This document shows, piece by piece, positions 8,928 to 21,576 of a stretch of DNA of 60,350 bases (positions within the stretch are counted from its first letter, which is position 1; every line of letters begins with the position of its first letter). A program made the position numbers and the translations under genes. This DNA is from Xenoacremonium recifei (taxonomy: Eukaryota > Ascomycota > Sordariomycetes > Hypocreales > Nectriaceae). The stretch spans positions 1 through 60,350 of the forward strand of contig WOFQ01000096.1 of assembly GCA_012184525.1 (NCBI GenBank). The letters run 5' to 3'. The notes below the pieces were generated by a model, which saw nothing but the letters and a program-made list of their open reading frames with translations, ran no database searches and was not told where the DNA came from.

Positions 8928-11513
8928 ATGCCGCCCAAACGCAAAGAAACACGACAGCGAACACGCCGCAGTCTCAGGATAATGAAGAAAAACGCCTCCC
9001 AGACCGCTTCGACCCCACAACCTGCACCACCTGGATCCGAAGAAGGTGTTGACCAAATGCGCCAACAGAGCCGCGAACATCATCCAAAAGAAAACGACGA
9101 CCGTGCATCCTCTGTGCGAGTTTCCATTTGGCCTCATCTTGAATCACAGGCCCAGCAGCTTCAAATTATTGCTGACCCCCAATGGGTTGTCGATCAGAGC
9201 GTTTGCGTACATCTTCAACAGGACCAGAGAATTGCCTGGCACTTTATGCCTACATCGTCAAAGCGGCCTCACGATGCAATCTCTGGTGCTGATGACGAGG
9301 AGGGTTGCCCGTTCATTCCCGAACCGCAGCCGAAAAGGCGTCGGGCGGACGGATCCAGATCCCAGGCATCGCTTACTGGTGCGCTGTTCCTAGGGCTGCA
9401 GAGTCCTCCTCCTGCAGAGACCAACAGAAACAACATTGGATCCTGGATCGATCTGAATCGCTGGCGCTGGCGCTTTGATTTCAACACCGACGAGCTTAGA
9501 GCGCAGTGCAATGGGCTTGGGCAGACATTCTTGGTGGCGTTTGTCATCGTCCTCGGCGTCCTAGTTCTTATTGTCATTTGTGTGTCCATGCTTCAACCGC
9601 CAACTGTGGAGTTGGTCCCTGTTGATTGGAATACCCGGGCGGTTGAAATCGAGCTGAGCCTTGCCTCCATCACCCGAGTCGTGCTGTTTGGAGAGGCCTG
9701 CAACGAGGCCCAGCAGTGGCTCTGTTCCCCGGGTCTGAGACCAGAAATGGGCTATCTTCATGATGAGGAGCCGTTCAACTTCACCGAGCCTTTCGATTCC
9801 AATTGCTTCAAGCCATGGGAAACTACTTCCTCTGGGTTCTATATCCCCGCAGAAGGATTCTTGAGGGATTTAGAACCCGTTCTCCATGATGTCGTGAGCG
9901 ACCTTAGAGTTCTGGCTGACCATGGGCCACCATCGTTCCACTTCTCCCGTGGATCAAGCACCCAATTTCGTTACTCGACGTCTGGAAGTGTTTTCATACC
10001 ACCTCATAACACTCTACCAGTATTACCTCTTGAGGACCTTTGGCTGGTGCAACAATTTGAACCAAACTACAAAGTTGCGGGGCTCCCTATATCCACATCA
10101 AATGGCAGCACGCTACCCATAACTCCAACAGGACGACCTTCAACTCCTGCAGAGATTCACAATCTTGACCTGCCACTTCTAGGATTGTGGTCTGAGGCAC
10201 ATCTTATCTCGCGTCTTATTGAGTCCCAAATGGAAGAAGAGGGGAACATGGTTTTTTACTACTTGTTGTCAGGAATCATTGATTGTGCGACAAATAGACG
10301 AATACTTCACCACCTAAAAGAGCTTCAATCTGGCCATCGAGGAAACTGGGGCTCCGATCAGGGAAGGATGGAATGGATGTATGGGCCAAAAATTACCCAT
10401 GTCAGCTTGACCCGAACGACCGAGGAGTTTCCCACACCGAGGCCCTCCATCACAGACACGTCTATACCTTCTGACATGCCACCCGAATATCTCAAAGGCT
10501 GGTTAGAGTTTATGATTGCCCGGCGCCAATCATCCAGCACGTCCCCGGAGTCGTTGCCCACAGGCGAGGCACAAATCGGCTCACCCTACGACCCATCGAA
10601 GCTACCAAGCCCCAAGGAATACGCATCTATTCAGATGAACATTAAAACCGCATGGTGGATCTTGGATAGAGTTTTGGAGGTGGATTACTTCCCCATACCA
10701 GATCTTCCCATCATCGATGAGAAATTTGAGCTCTATGAAGGTCTGCCAGTACTTGCTGAGTACATGACCAGGGCACATCGCCTTGTTAGCGAGCTTCGAG
10801 ATCGAGTACTACAAGTCACTGAAACCCTTAACGAGGATGATCTGAACCTGGATGCCGAACCAGACATTGTTAAGGAAACCAAGTTCGCACTGCGTCGATT
10901 GAAGGATGTGGCCCCGTTCCCTAATGATATCGCGGTAGTCAGGCTCTCCGAATTGGCGAAGAGAACAGATAGAGGCCTGTTCATCTTCCGAGACGCCGAG
11001 AGACGTAAGCGGGAGTTGCATCAAGAGATAAAGGATGTCGTTCTCAGCAATTGGGTGACCAAAAAGGGTCGCAATATAACACTTCACTACTTCCCTGACC
11101 TTGAAAGCATGGAGATGGAATGGGGCTTGGCGGATAATTGGATATACCGCGAGGGCAAAAGAGTACGGTCTGTCTGGCGGGGTCGGGAATCTGGGTTCAT
11201 TGAACAGTATCTGAACTTCACTGATACCATGGAGAACTATGAGATGAAACCGCACCTTGTATGGTCCAGGTGGGATCTGCGGGATCAGCGAGAGGATCCT
11301 GCAGTTCGACACGCCTTTTGCTGGGACCTTGAGTATCCTGATGATGAGAAGACGGGAATCTGGTGGTGGCTAGAGCTTCTCACCGAGTTTGACGCCGAAT
11401 ATTATTATGCAGAGGACAAGCTGGGATGGTGGCGGCGAAAGTTGTTTGGCGATGAAAATCAGATTCGAAAGTGCGGCGATGCATCAGAAAGACATGGGCC
11501 TAAACTGAAGTGA
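8928..11513 (+). CDS. 861-aa single-pass membrane protein with basic N-terminus, unknown family
   Basis: The frame is uninterrupted from ATG 8928 (context CCGAAGATGCC) to the stop at 11513, with no intron needed. The N-terminus is strongly basic (MPPKRKETRQRTRRSLRIMKK) and a second basic patch (QPKRRRADGSRSQ) resembles a nuclear localisation signal. Residues 1-190 are otherwise low-complexity. One strong hydrophobic helix lies at about 200-222 (FLVAFVIVLGVLVLIVICVS). The long C-terminal part (223-861) has several Cys, possible N-glycosylation sites and a Trp-rich end (WWWLELL, GWWRRKLF). A type II topology (N-terminus inside) fits the positive-inside rule; this is inferred. I recognise no catalytic motif. 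The layout (disordered charged N-terminus, membrane helix, helical C-terminus) resembles the 6.4-kb gene, but I cannot show homology. Confidence 0.8.
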   Translation: MPPKRKETRQRTRRSLRIMKKNASQTASTPQPAPPGSEEGVDQMRQQSREHHPKENDDRASSVRVSIWPHLESQAQQLQIIADPQWVVDQSVCVHLQQDQRIAWHFMPTSSKRPHDAISGADDEEGCPFIPEPQPKRRRADGSRSQASLTGALFLGLQSPPPAETNRNNIGSWIDLNRWRWRFDFNTDELRAQCNGLGQTFLVAFVIVLGVLVLIVICVSMLQPPTVELVPVDWNTRAVEIELSLASITRVVLFGEACNEAQQWLCSPGLRPEMGYLHDEEPFNFTEPFDSNCFKPWETTSSGFYIPAEGFLRDLEPVLHDVVSDLRVLADHGPPSFHFSRGSSTQFRYSTSGSVFIPPHNTLPVLPLEDLWLVQQFEPNYKVAGLPISTSNGSTLPITPTGRPSTPAEIHNLDLPLLGLWSEAHLISRLIESQMEEEGNMVFYYLLSGIIDCATNRRILHHLKELQSGHRGNWGSDQGRMEWMYGPKITHVSLTRTTEEFPTPRPSITDTSIPSDMPPEYLKGWLEFMIARRQSSSTSPESLPTGEAQIGSPYDPSKLPSPKEYASIQMNIKTAWWILDRVLEVDYFPIPDLPIIDEKFELYEGLPVLAEYMTRAHRLVSELRDRVLQVTETLNEDDLNLDAEPDIVKETKFALRRLKDVAPFPNDIAVVRLSELAKRTDRGLFIFRDAERRKRELHQEIKDVVLSNWVTKKGRNITLHYFPDLESMEMEWGLADNWIYREGKRVRSVWRGRESGFIEQYLNFTDTMENYEMKPHLVWSRWDLRDQREDPAVRHAFCWDLEYPDDEKTGIWWWLELLTEFDAEYYYAEDKLGWWRRKLFGDENQIRKCGDASERHGPKLK

Positions 11514-14500
11514 GTATTCGGGGTTTTGCAAATTAGAGTATTACGGAGTAATTGGATAGTAATTTTGTCGACGATGTATGTAGCCATATCACACTGCCTC
11601 GAGAATACCGTAGTTGTTGAGTTAGCGAATAACATATCGCTCTGTGCATCCGACCCCTGCATGAAGTTCGAGTAGCTCGAGGAGAGAAAGATAGACTTTT
11701 CATTCATCGTTTGTCAAAAGTGAAGACGACAGAAAAGATGAAGCATGCCGGGCTCGGAACGATAAGCGCTACGATATGGCTCGTTCGGCTAGTAAGTCTG
11801 TTGTTTCTATTTAACTCTAATATAAACGTACAGAGGCCGTGGATTCGAGAAACTCTTAGTAGAGAAAAAGATTTGTAATGTTTCTACTTTAAGGGGATCT
11901 TGGTTCGTAGGATATTGTCGGATACTATCAGGCATTGACTATCACACGATGCCTCAGAGTTATTTCGTATGAGTGGTTTCCCCGGCCCATAGTTCCTATA
12001 GTAGTTGGAACTTTGATATCAAGGCTCCTGGTGATCTATTGCCAGCCTTAACTGCATTGTGCCTCCTTCTTTCAAAGTCGGGTATTGATGGATGCCATGA
12101 AGTCGGCGTTGAGAATATATCTAGAAGGACAAAGCTATAAGTCATTAATTTACATCTCCGTGGTTCCAACGAGTTCTAGGTATGATAATATCCCTGTAGT
12201 ACAGGTAAACATCGAGATTTCTAAGTTCAAATCCGTTGCAATAATTATCGGATAGAACAGTAAGTCCAAGGTTTGCAAGGTTTGGAAGCTAAGTCTGAAA
12301 CAAGTTCGATGAAGGATCGTGCCCTTGCTAAAGTGCGGTGCTTGTTAAGGGGTAGACAGAGACTTAACTAGGCTCTAGGTAGGCATCGAACATATATATA
12401 ATAAAGCCAAAGGGATATAGAAACGATTCTAACGTGTTGCTCACAAAGGGTATCTCGATTGATATCGCTTGTGTCTCACACGGCCCCTCAATTCGAAATC
12501 CGGTACAGTCATTTGAAGGGTGTGTTGGGCGCAAGACACTTGGTCTACATTGTTGTCACTGCCTTGGATATTATCATAGTTCTACTTGTTCTGCTGTTGA
12601 AACTGTGTACCGTGTGTAGACCTGATAACCGTCATTGCGACCAAGATGAGAGGCCGTCGGACAGAATAACTCAATAATATTGATCAGTCCAGTAATATAA
12701 TACCTAAAGAGACTGGCACAGGCAAGTGAGAATAGGGGGTCTCAAGCGACCCTAGAATCTCAGTAGAGAAATTCGAATTGAATATGTTGTACACGATCTA
12801 AACGGGGGAAGAAGTCTTGAAAAAGTATGAACTGGCAACAGTTAGTGAAGGCGAGGGGCAAGCGAATGTTCCCACTAGCACTTGCTCAACTTGGATACGT
12901 TGACTAAGAAATTCCGGCAATATGATTCAACCCCGTACACGGCCGTACCGCATATCTGAAAACAACGTCAGTCGGCGTAGTATTACGCCATTGCTCTTGC
13001 CTAGGTGGTGTCCATTGAGACATTCCAAAACATAGATTATCTACGGGAGATCTGCTGATATCTTAACACTAGTCCTCAAAGCGAATTTATGCAGCTTTGA
13101 GTAGTGGATCTTATTCCATACTAAGAGGGCCCTGGCCAAGATTTTACTAATGATCGTCGCTATTCTTCAGATCAAAGTCAGTCTTAAGATACTTACTATT
13201 GGGATGCCGGCTTTAGATGACATCTTCCGCGTTCAAATGTTTCTCAGATTGGGACTTTTCACAGAGGCAAAGGGGTATGGGAGAGGGGTTCATTGAGTGA
13301 GATACTGGAGTAGGGTTACAGGGGATGGGGGCCCAAGTTATAAGACAAAGGAACAGACATTAATATTCGGATCCTGTAAGAGTGAGAAATGGTCTACATA
13401 TTTAGTCATATTCCCGACTCTTCCCCCAAGGCAATAAAAGGCGATGCAGCGACGAAAGCAAAGGCACCTTCGAACTTAGCTCCATGGCTGACAGCACCGT
13501 GCAGCCGAAGTCCTTAGATGATGCGAACATTAGATTGAGTTGACACAGTCTCCGGGCTCAGACGAAGTTGGAATAGGCCGGGAATTTATGGTATCGTAGT
13601 GACACCTTCACCTTGAAAGAGATGAAGTTGGGAGTTTCAACAAACTCGGGCTAACAGAAAGTTATATTTATGAATACATAAGCGACGCCTCTATATTTGC
13701 ACAGCCAGAGTTGGAAGGAGAGAGCAGAACTAAAGAGAATTGTGCACAGAAAATCTACACACAACTTTGAGGGAGAAAGGTCAAGACACCTTCATTTGGC
13801 GCTTCATTGAGGACGGAAAGGCTAGACTCTCCTCCCACTTCCCGGTTGCTCGTCTATGACAGTCTCCAAAGGCAAGCAATTTTCAGTGCTTTAGCAATCA
13901 GATGCGCGTTCCCGAAGGCCGGCGCACGACGTTGAATACTGACAGTGCTTTGTTACATTATGGCGGGCTAGCCATGTTTCGGACTTCTATTACCAAGTTA
14001 GCAATGAAGAGATTTAGTTAACGGTAGAGGAATAACAGAATGATTAAAGTGTCCACTTTTATTATTTCAGAGACATCTACAATATTTATTTTCGTGGACG
14101 AATTGCGTTACTTATTCCCGCATTTCTTTTTCAAACCTTTATCGCATTGCTTTTATAGACTTAGTAGGGAACAGTAGAGGAGGAAGGAGGGTGTGAGGCA
14201 GAAGATAGAAGAAAGTGGGACTTGCCTCTTAATTCAGGGTCCTTGCGAAGAGATATTGAAATAAAGTCAGATTTAGCAAATGACTCTTATCTTCTACCTT
14301 GTCAGCTGGCTAGTTCAGCGAAGTCTGAGGCTTAAGATGACGGGTTCAAATATTAAACTTGTGCAAGTATCAACCTTGATGCAAGCAAACATGGAGCAGT
14401 TTGGATTATCGTACGGAGGTATTTGCCTGCTCCGTGTGTTCTAGATTCATGGTTTTCAAATCTCGCTCCAGGCTCTTCAAAGGATGCTCACCACAAGAGC

Positions 14501-17500
14501 ATTCAAGTAATTGATAGTAATTGGGCACCGCGCTTGTTGCAGTGGGGGTTCCATATCAGTAGGCTGATAGCCAATCCTTACCTCGCCTTTATTAAACTGC
14601 GATGCATGTGGCTCCCTAGACTTTAACCAGTCGCCACTGAGTAAAGCATATTTCTACGCCATAGAGCAAATAACACTCGTGACCTACCGAGCTACGAGAA
14701 ATGCATAACATTGGCCGAGAGCAGAATTATGTAAATAAAAGGAAAGTGAGGGAGGTTAGCTAAACATATCCAGTGATTATATTTAAGATCTTCAAGGCTG
14801 GGGAAAAGATTGCAATTCATATCTCGATGATTTAAGTATCATCTATGGCTAACAGCAACTATGACTATATTGGGAGCTACTCGGTTTCTCTGAACATATC
14901 TACCCATTAGCATGCTTGATATTAGCAATTAACAGGACTTTCAGGGCCGCAATCCCGAAACCAAACGTGGACCTTGAGACACACCCGGCTGCTGCCAGAA
15001 TCTATTACCGATAAGGAAAGTCGACTCTCTTCCTGCTTCAAGTTATCAGTATTCACAATAGGTACTTCTAGATGTGTGAGATGATGAGAAATGGCGACAG
15101 GGTAATCTTATACTAGAACCTGTCGTCAATTCGAGAGGTGTCGAGCAGCGTATGATGGTAGATGTGAAGGTCGAAACATAATTACGACGGGGAGAGATCG
15201 GGGACCAATAAACACCCCATTAAGACTGTATTTTGGACTATTTTACAACAAGAAGCCTTTTTAGTAGCCAGTAATCCTTGCCTGTAGCAGCATACCTCAA
15301 GACCTCTCAACTACACTATAAACTGTACATGGAATCTATAGAGCTCCCAAACAAAGAAAACGTCAAAATTGTGTGAGTCTGAGAATTATGTGCTGAGTAC
15401 TATCTACCGAGCTCAAAGCTTTCACAATTACCCTCATATAGGGCCTAGATACTTATATGAATCATGAGCCTGTAGTCAACCCTGATAGCTATAACTGATC
15501 AAAGTTAATCCTCTTCGTCACTTGAGGGAATACGGCTGACTGGGAAGGGAGCCATCGGGACTGAGGCGTAATTGGGATCATTAAATCCATTTGGCGAGGA
15601 GTAAGGTTCAAATAACTGAAGTTTCCTGTCTTTTCCAGCGATCTCCGTTATATCACTTACGCTCGGATACCCTCAGTAGTAGGGTTATATTTAAATAATC
15701 TAATGACCAGAATTACTTCAATGGTCCTCCTAAGTACCGCAGGATGTCAAGGAACTGGACTGGCATATTTATTGACTTATGTGGATATGTAGAGCTAAGT
15801 TTATTGTCATCTAGTCGATGCCGTTCTCATATGCATAACCGGCTGGTCGCTGAAATAAGCTATTGCAGCAGAAAATCCTTTATTTTTGTATCCTCGAGTT
15901 GGAGGTAGAATTATGCCCCTTAATCTATCGAATTCTCTAGCTTGATCTCTTTCACAAGAAGTGGGATAGCTTACAATAAGGAATACGTCAGCCAACGCGG
16001 TACAAGACCGCAGCTAATAGACTAACGATTTCCTTTCTGCTATGTCAACAGCGTTCAAGGTTAGAGAACCTGCAGGACATCCGGTAACCATACAACACAA
16101 AATGCCCTTCTGTCCCACGGTCTTGTGTAAACTCCAAGCTGGAGCATGCTGTGGACCGCTATACCGGGAGGCTTCAATAAGCTGGCAAGAACATATGTGG
16201 TCAACATATTTATTCACGTTCGCTGATTGTAGCATGAGAAAACAGAAAGCCCGAAGGCGAAGGTAGAAAGTTGTATACGGTCGTGCGTTAAAAATATCTT
16301 TTTGCTCCGACAGTTAACATTTTGAACTTTGAATAGGAAGCCGTCAATTGCGCGTATGACAAGGCAAAAGTTGTAAAGAGTCTCGTTCGAAATTATCAGC
16401 GTCGAAGTTTGGTATTTAATTTCAGACGGCGTCTAATATTTATTTGGATAAAGCATTTATTCATTGGCGGTATATAATCGAGTCCCTGATCGCCGATATT
16501 TATTATAGGAACTTTTTACTATTCCTTTCCGGTATCCTAATATGATGTTTAGAAATACGTCAAATCACGAAACAAGGCGTCCTAGAGGGCCATCAGTTGG
16601 TTAATCGTACCTCCATAAATATCCCAGGAAATAACCTTGGCTCTGACACACTCGTGAAGGAGTCTTTCTGCCAACATCGGATCATCAACTTACTAAGACT
16701 CTGGCGCTTTCGTTCCTACCACCTCCAAATTTTCTCTGCCCAATTTCCAACTGTTTAAATATAGGACAAGACTGAAACGCATTCGTATCATTAAGTATGA
16801 AGCAGCATTATTCAGGGAGAGGACGAAACGGATACCATGGCACCCCCGTTGAAGAACTTGAAGTAAGGAGCTATGACGAGATCACCTTGTACGAAAAGCC
16901 AATCCGGGACAGCAGAGTAGCGTGACTTGAGAAACTTCCCAAGCTCAGCCCTGAACCTTTATGACTGGGAACTCGCTTTCAGTCCTCTCATGCACTTAAT
17001 GACGATAATTTCTTGATCTAGCCTTTCGAAATGTCTAATAGGACTGCTCCTTATCGACCTCCCCGTCAAGATGCCTCCATACCAGCTTTTTTGGAGACAA
17101 CACTCAAGCGCCATTACAGAAATTCGAACACTCATATGCTAATATCTTGGTTCCGTGTCCGACACGCCTTACGATGTGTTACTGAAGGGATATCTCCCGG
17201 GATCTCGATAACTCTCGAAGGTCGTAGATGTAACCCCCATGTCGGAAGGGAAGTTCAGTAAATTCACACTTGGACTATCACAGTCATTCCTGAGGAGTAC
17301 ATCTTGGTTTATAGTTCGAGGACAGGCGTGTAAAGCTGCTTCCGGCTTTACCATATTGATAATATTTTCTATAAGCATATTCTGAATCTCCACGACAGGA
17401 ACAGACCCAGGGCGTACTTATGACAGCAATATATCACTAGGCGCCGAGGCATGCCGACTGCTACCTGACAACCTCGGCATTAATTTGAAACTCTCCGAGC

Positions 17501-20222
17501 TTGCAATATGTGCTAGGGTCCATTGCGACTCCATATCCACATATTCTTGATTTAGGAGCAGCAGGGCTAATGAATAGCTCCAGATTTACCTTGATCTGCT
17601 TTGGGACCCAGTCAAGATGATTCTTGGTATATGCTCTAATCAAATACACAACCGGAGGCTAACCTCCTCGTGCATTATCCGAGCTCTTAGATGAACCAGT
17701 CTGGTGGTAGTAAGTCCCTTTCAAGGTTCAGGTGGCAAAGTTCGACTTCCCAAGATAGAGCCGTCTCAATCCCACCCCAGTAAAGCCCCGATGACTTTGA
17801 GAGCCGCCTAACTCGTAGCACAATAAGCACCAACCTCCCACATAACGTTTGGCAAATTTATCTAGTCGGCGAAAGCTCTGTATCGTACACCGAATCTTCC
17901 GAGGGCCAAGGTGAACCTAGGTTGATATTCAAGGCAACAACACTCAAAAGCGTTCTCAACTCCTATATAGCATGGTATTAACGATAGGTTGTTCAATCAC
18001 GTCGTTTGGAGACAGGGGCCAAGGTGTACTTATTCGTAACCCTTGCGTCAGTTTCTGCAGTAATCGTACACTGAAGCAAAAAAATAAGCATTGGAACGGA
18101 TCCACACAACATCGCAACTGAAAGTCAAGTTTTCCAGACGATGTCTTGTCTACGCTATTTGCTCAGTTCTATCTCATCTACTCATTGCTTATCACGGGTA
18201 CCCGCAACATGCGCTTGTGTTATCAGATTACTAGAGCCGTTTTGGCTCTCATCATTCCTGGAGTTTAGCTTTATACGAGTAGTCGCCCTTTACACACCGA
18301 AGCGATCATCTTCAACACAGCATCCTATCACAAATGAATTTCTGAACCTGTCAAGGCCCACTGTATAGACCACGCCACAGCCTACACCTCGAGCTCTGGT
18401 AAGAGTCACTTAAATTGTGACTTCTTCTACGGAGTCCACTCACCGAGGGATTACGCGAGAAAATTGGTATTCCTGAGTGTTGCTTGTATTAAAGGATTCA
18501 TTAGCTCGGGAGTGGCTGGAAGTTAACTGTTGGTGACGAGGTAAGCTTCAACTATGTAATTAGTAGATATTAAGTGTCTTAGACCCACCCGTGCGGGCCG
18601 CCTGGCTCTTCTAATAATTTCCAAATATGCATATTCATGCCCTAAAAGATGCTGGCAAGGGTTATCTTGGAGATCTGAAACAGAATCAGAAGCTAAATTG
18701 AAGACAGAGTTTCCGTATCTGAAATGAAAATGAGAAGCCTCCAGGCCTATAGATCCTTGCTTGTCACCTTGGTATGTCGAAGACATAGCTTGATAAGCCA
18801 TTTCTGAAAATCACGGAATGATAACTGTGTATCTATACCCATATTCTCGTACCTCTATCCGTGACTTTAACAGCTCCACCCGACTCTGATGTGAACAGTT
18901 AGTAATACTTATTGGTGACAATAATGGCCGGAAATTGGAGTCGCATATGAGATAATGTATTGCTGAGACCACTGAGTAATGCAGCTCGGCGATACAGTTC
19001 GGCATCGCTTTCGCTATTTTTTGAAGATGCCGTCAAGCCTCCTATTCTCCGTGACTCTCGTCATGAAACTCCAGACTTGCCGCATCCCGAACTATACTTA
19101 TATTGCCAAAAAGCCAAGCTGCGCAATACATCATCCTTAATTTCAGAATTAACAACACCATATCACGAAAGACTGCGGATGTGTCCAGGTAGTTCTTACT
19201 TCACGCGACGATTGCCATCCAGGCTGTCTCTGAAATAACGTTAATGTAGAGACGAGCAGCCTCGCAAAGGAGAGAGCGGTTGGGGCTTAGCTGCAATAGT
19301 GCTACTGTTATCCACACTCCAAATAAACGTCCATTTGACGGCCTCGGAGAAATCTCCATAAACTTCCTTGATATATCTCTTTTGATAGAACTTCTTCTTC
19401 GGGGGATACCAGGCTTGGGGACGCAGTAAAATATTAGCAGGGTACACGGGGACGTGAGTATCTAAGAATGACAGTACTGCAGTACATCGTTCTTTTCCAA
19501 GGATCTATACTCCACCAGACACCTTTTCCTGACGCTGTATCACCAATAGAAAGCTTTCATCAGTTCACCAGGCCGGGGAAGGCCTACTGACCGGTCATAC
19601 GGAATATACTGGCATAGGCTGCTGGCTGCTACGTAACGCTCGGAACCTGGAATTCAGTATGGCGTCTAATTATCGTTGCTTCCGTCCAATAGCAAGATAG
19701 CTCAATAGCTCGTGACAGTGTCGGTTTCACGTATGTCGCTGAGGGCGGAGGGTGGCACTGAATAGACTCCAACAGTCATTTTAAGCACATCTCCAGTAAT
19801 TTACCAAGTAATGCTCGTTCGTATCTTGATACACGACACTGTGAAGTTGATACCATTTTCTCGGTCCGACAACCCATGAACGTCGCGAGGACACGGAGCA
19901 CAGGGGTGCGTTGTCTCAGGTATAAATACGCCCCGCTGTGAGCCACGCCCGATATCTATGTCAGTATTGAATGACCCCCCATGTGGTCTCCACCGACTTG
20001 CGTCATTTTCCCCCAGCTGCTGCTAACACCCTTGACGAACCCCTGTTTTTCGATCATTATCAAATATCTTCGTGAAATGTCCTCCTTTCAGGACAAAGGG
20101 GTCGAAGTCTGCAATATGCCTCAGAGGGGTAGAATTCTTACACCCTTAATATTTATATGCAATGTTTTCCTCCTAAATGCTCGGACGAGTAGTAGGATTC
20201 ATAGGTCACGTTGGCGCTTGCC
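11514..20222. other. Gene desert, left part
   Basis: About 8.7 kb without an ORF longer than 92 aa. Base composition shifts to a more AT-leaning, near-random texture right after the 8.9-kb gene. I see no intact transposon, tandem array or RNA gene. Gene-start-like snippets occur: ATG at about 13483 after a promoter-like CT/A-rich stretch (19 codons, then stop) and ATG at about 15331 (MESIELPNKENVKIV, followed by a GTGAGT donor) with no open continuation. These may be remnants of decayed genes. Confidence 0.5.
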
Positions 20223-21576
20223 ATGATGTCTCATGGCTCAGAAAGAGTAATTGCAGTCATCACACTTGGGGGAAGTCTTCTTTCTTGCGTCGCCAACTTC
20301 CTTGTTCTTGTCTCATTCTCTATTTATCGCCATCAAGTCCGCTACTTGCGGCATGCGCTGATTTTGAACCTGACAATTGCCGGTACTATTATCACGACTT
20401 TCCCAGGCAACACCATGTCACCCACAGGAGCTGACCTTGTTTCATCGAATAGAATTCATAAACGCCCTTGATAATTCTGTGTCGGGAGTCGTCAATATTC
20501 GAGATGGGGGGCTTCATCCCGGCGTTCCATGCGCAGTGAACGGGTTGATTGGACAGATGTCGGTACAAGCCGCTGATTTGTCCATTCTCGCTATTGCTAT
20601 CGTTACTATCCTGACATTAAAGAGGGTAGCATACATGCCGATTACATCTCTCAAAATCAGCATCTTCCTTTGCCTTGGTGTTTGGGTCCTTCCGACAACA
20701 ACATCCATCGTTGCTACAGCCATGGGGATGATGGCAGTTGTTGGGGGAAATTGGTGTTGGATTTCACCAGATCGCCCGGGTTTCCGTTTAGCGCTCACAC
20801 ATGCCTGGCGATTTGGTGTCATTATATCTACTGTCGCCATTTACCTCTACATCTGGGTTTTTTTTAAACAACATTGCACCCCCTCCGGCAGAACGACAAT
20901 CGACCGGTTCAAGCCACGGCCTAAACTATCGAATAAAGACACAATTATTTGGAGTCCGGGAGACAAAGAGAGCGCATTACAATCTCCAAACAACGAGACA
21001 CTTTTGAATGACATTTGCGATGGTTGTTTAGATCGTTACTACGGCGAGAAGAAATACAACAGTGACGGAGAAACGACGATATATGTTGACATACACTGTT
21101 TGGCAGGGCCACTATTACCCAATGGTCATTGCTTGATGAAAGAGCATCAATTGGCAGTGCCAACAGCGGCGGCCATGCGTTCGAAAAAAAGCCAAAGCTT
21201 CTTACTCAATACGGGGGAGTGTACCCCGGGGCCAACTTTAAGAACCAACGTTAGCGAATTCCCTACGCGGCCCGGGTCTCGTGATATCGAGCGCGAGATG
21301 AGGAAGATGCTTCTGTTGAGTGCCTACCCAATTATGTATGTGGTTCTTTGGATTCCAGGGTTGGTTGGGCGTTTTTTGGAGATGGCGGGGTATTCACCAG
21401 CACCCAGGATAATATCTGCCCTTCAGATCACAACCCAATTCATAGGATGCGCGAACGCTGTGACCTACGGCTTTAACCGTTATTTACGGAACAGATTAAA
21501 AGAAATTTACACGTCACGGATTGCGGCAAGGCTCGTGTGGAAGTCGAAAGCGTGGAGAAGTAGGGGTTTTTTTTGA
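20223..21576 (+). CDS. Git3 / cAMP-receptor-like G-protein coupled receptor
   Basis: Model: exons 20223-20382 and 20453-21576, 427 aa. The 70-nt intron has a GT donor, a GAGCTGACC branch and TAG, and joins TM2 as LTIA-EFINALDNSVSG, the expected motif in this family. Seven hydrophobic helices are visible: about 8-32, 42-66, 80-107, 119-147, 167-191, 338-360 and 371-393. Cys80 (start of TM3) and Cys155 (GGNWCW, extracellular loop 2) are placed for the usual disulphide. The third intracellular loop is long (about 192-330) and hydrophilic. TM6 (EREMRKMLLLSAYPIMYVV, LWIPG) matches the C-terminal Git3/Gpa2-interacting type. Such receptors sense nutrients and signal through G-alpha to cAMP; the ligand here is unknown. 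ATG is doubled (20223 and 20226). No disabling mutation is seen although the gene is isolated in a desert. Confidence 0.88.

Noticed and set aside
17738..17760. AAGTTCGACTTCC as a possible tRNA T-arm
   Set aside because: The flanking bases do not form a 5-bp stem and no A-box lies at tRNA spacing.
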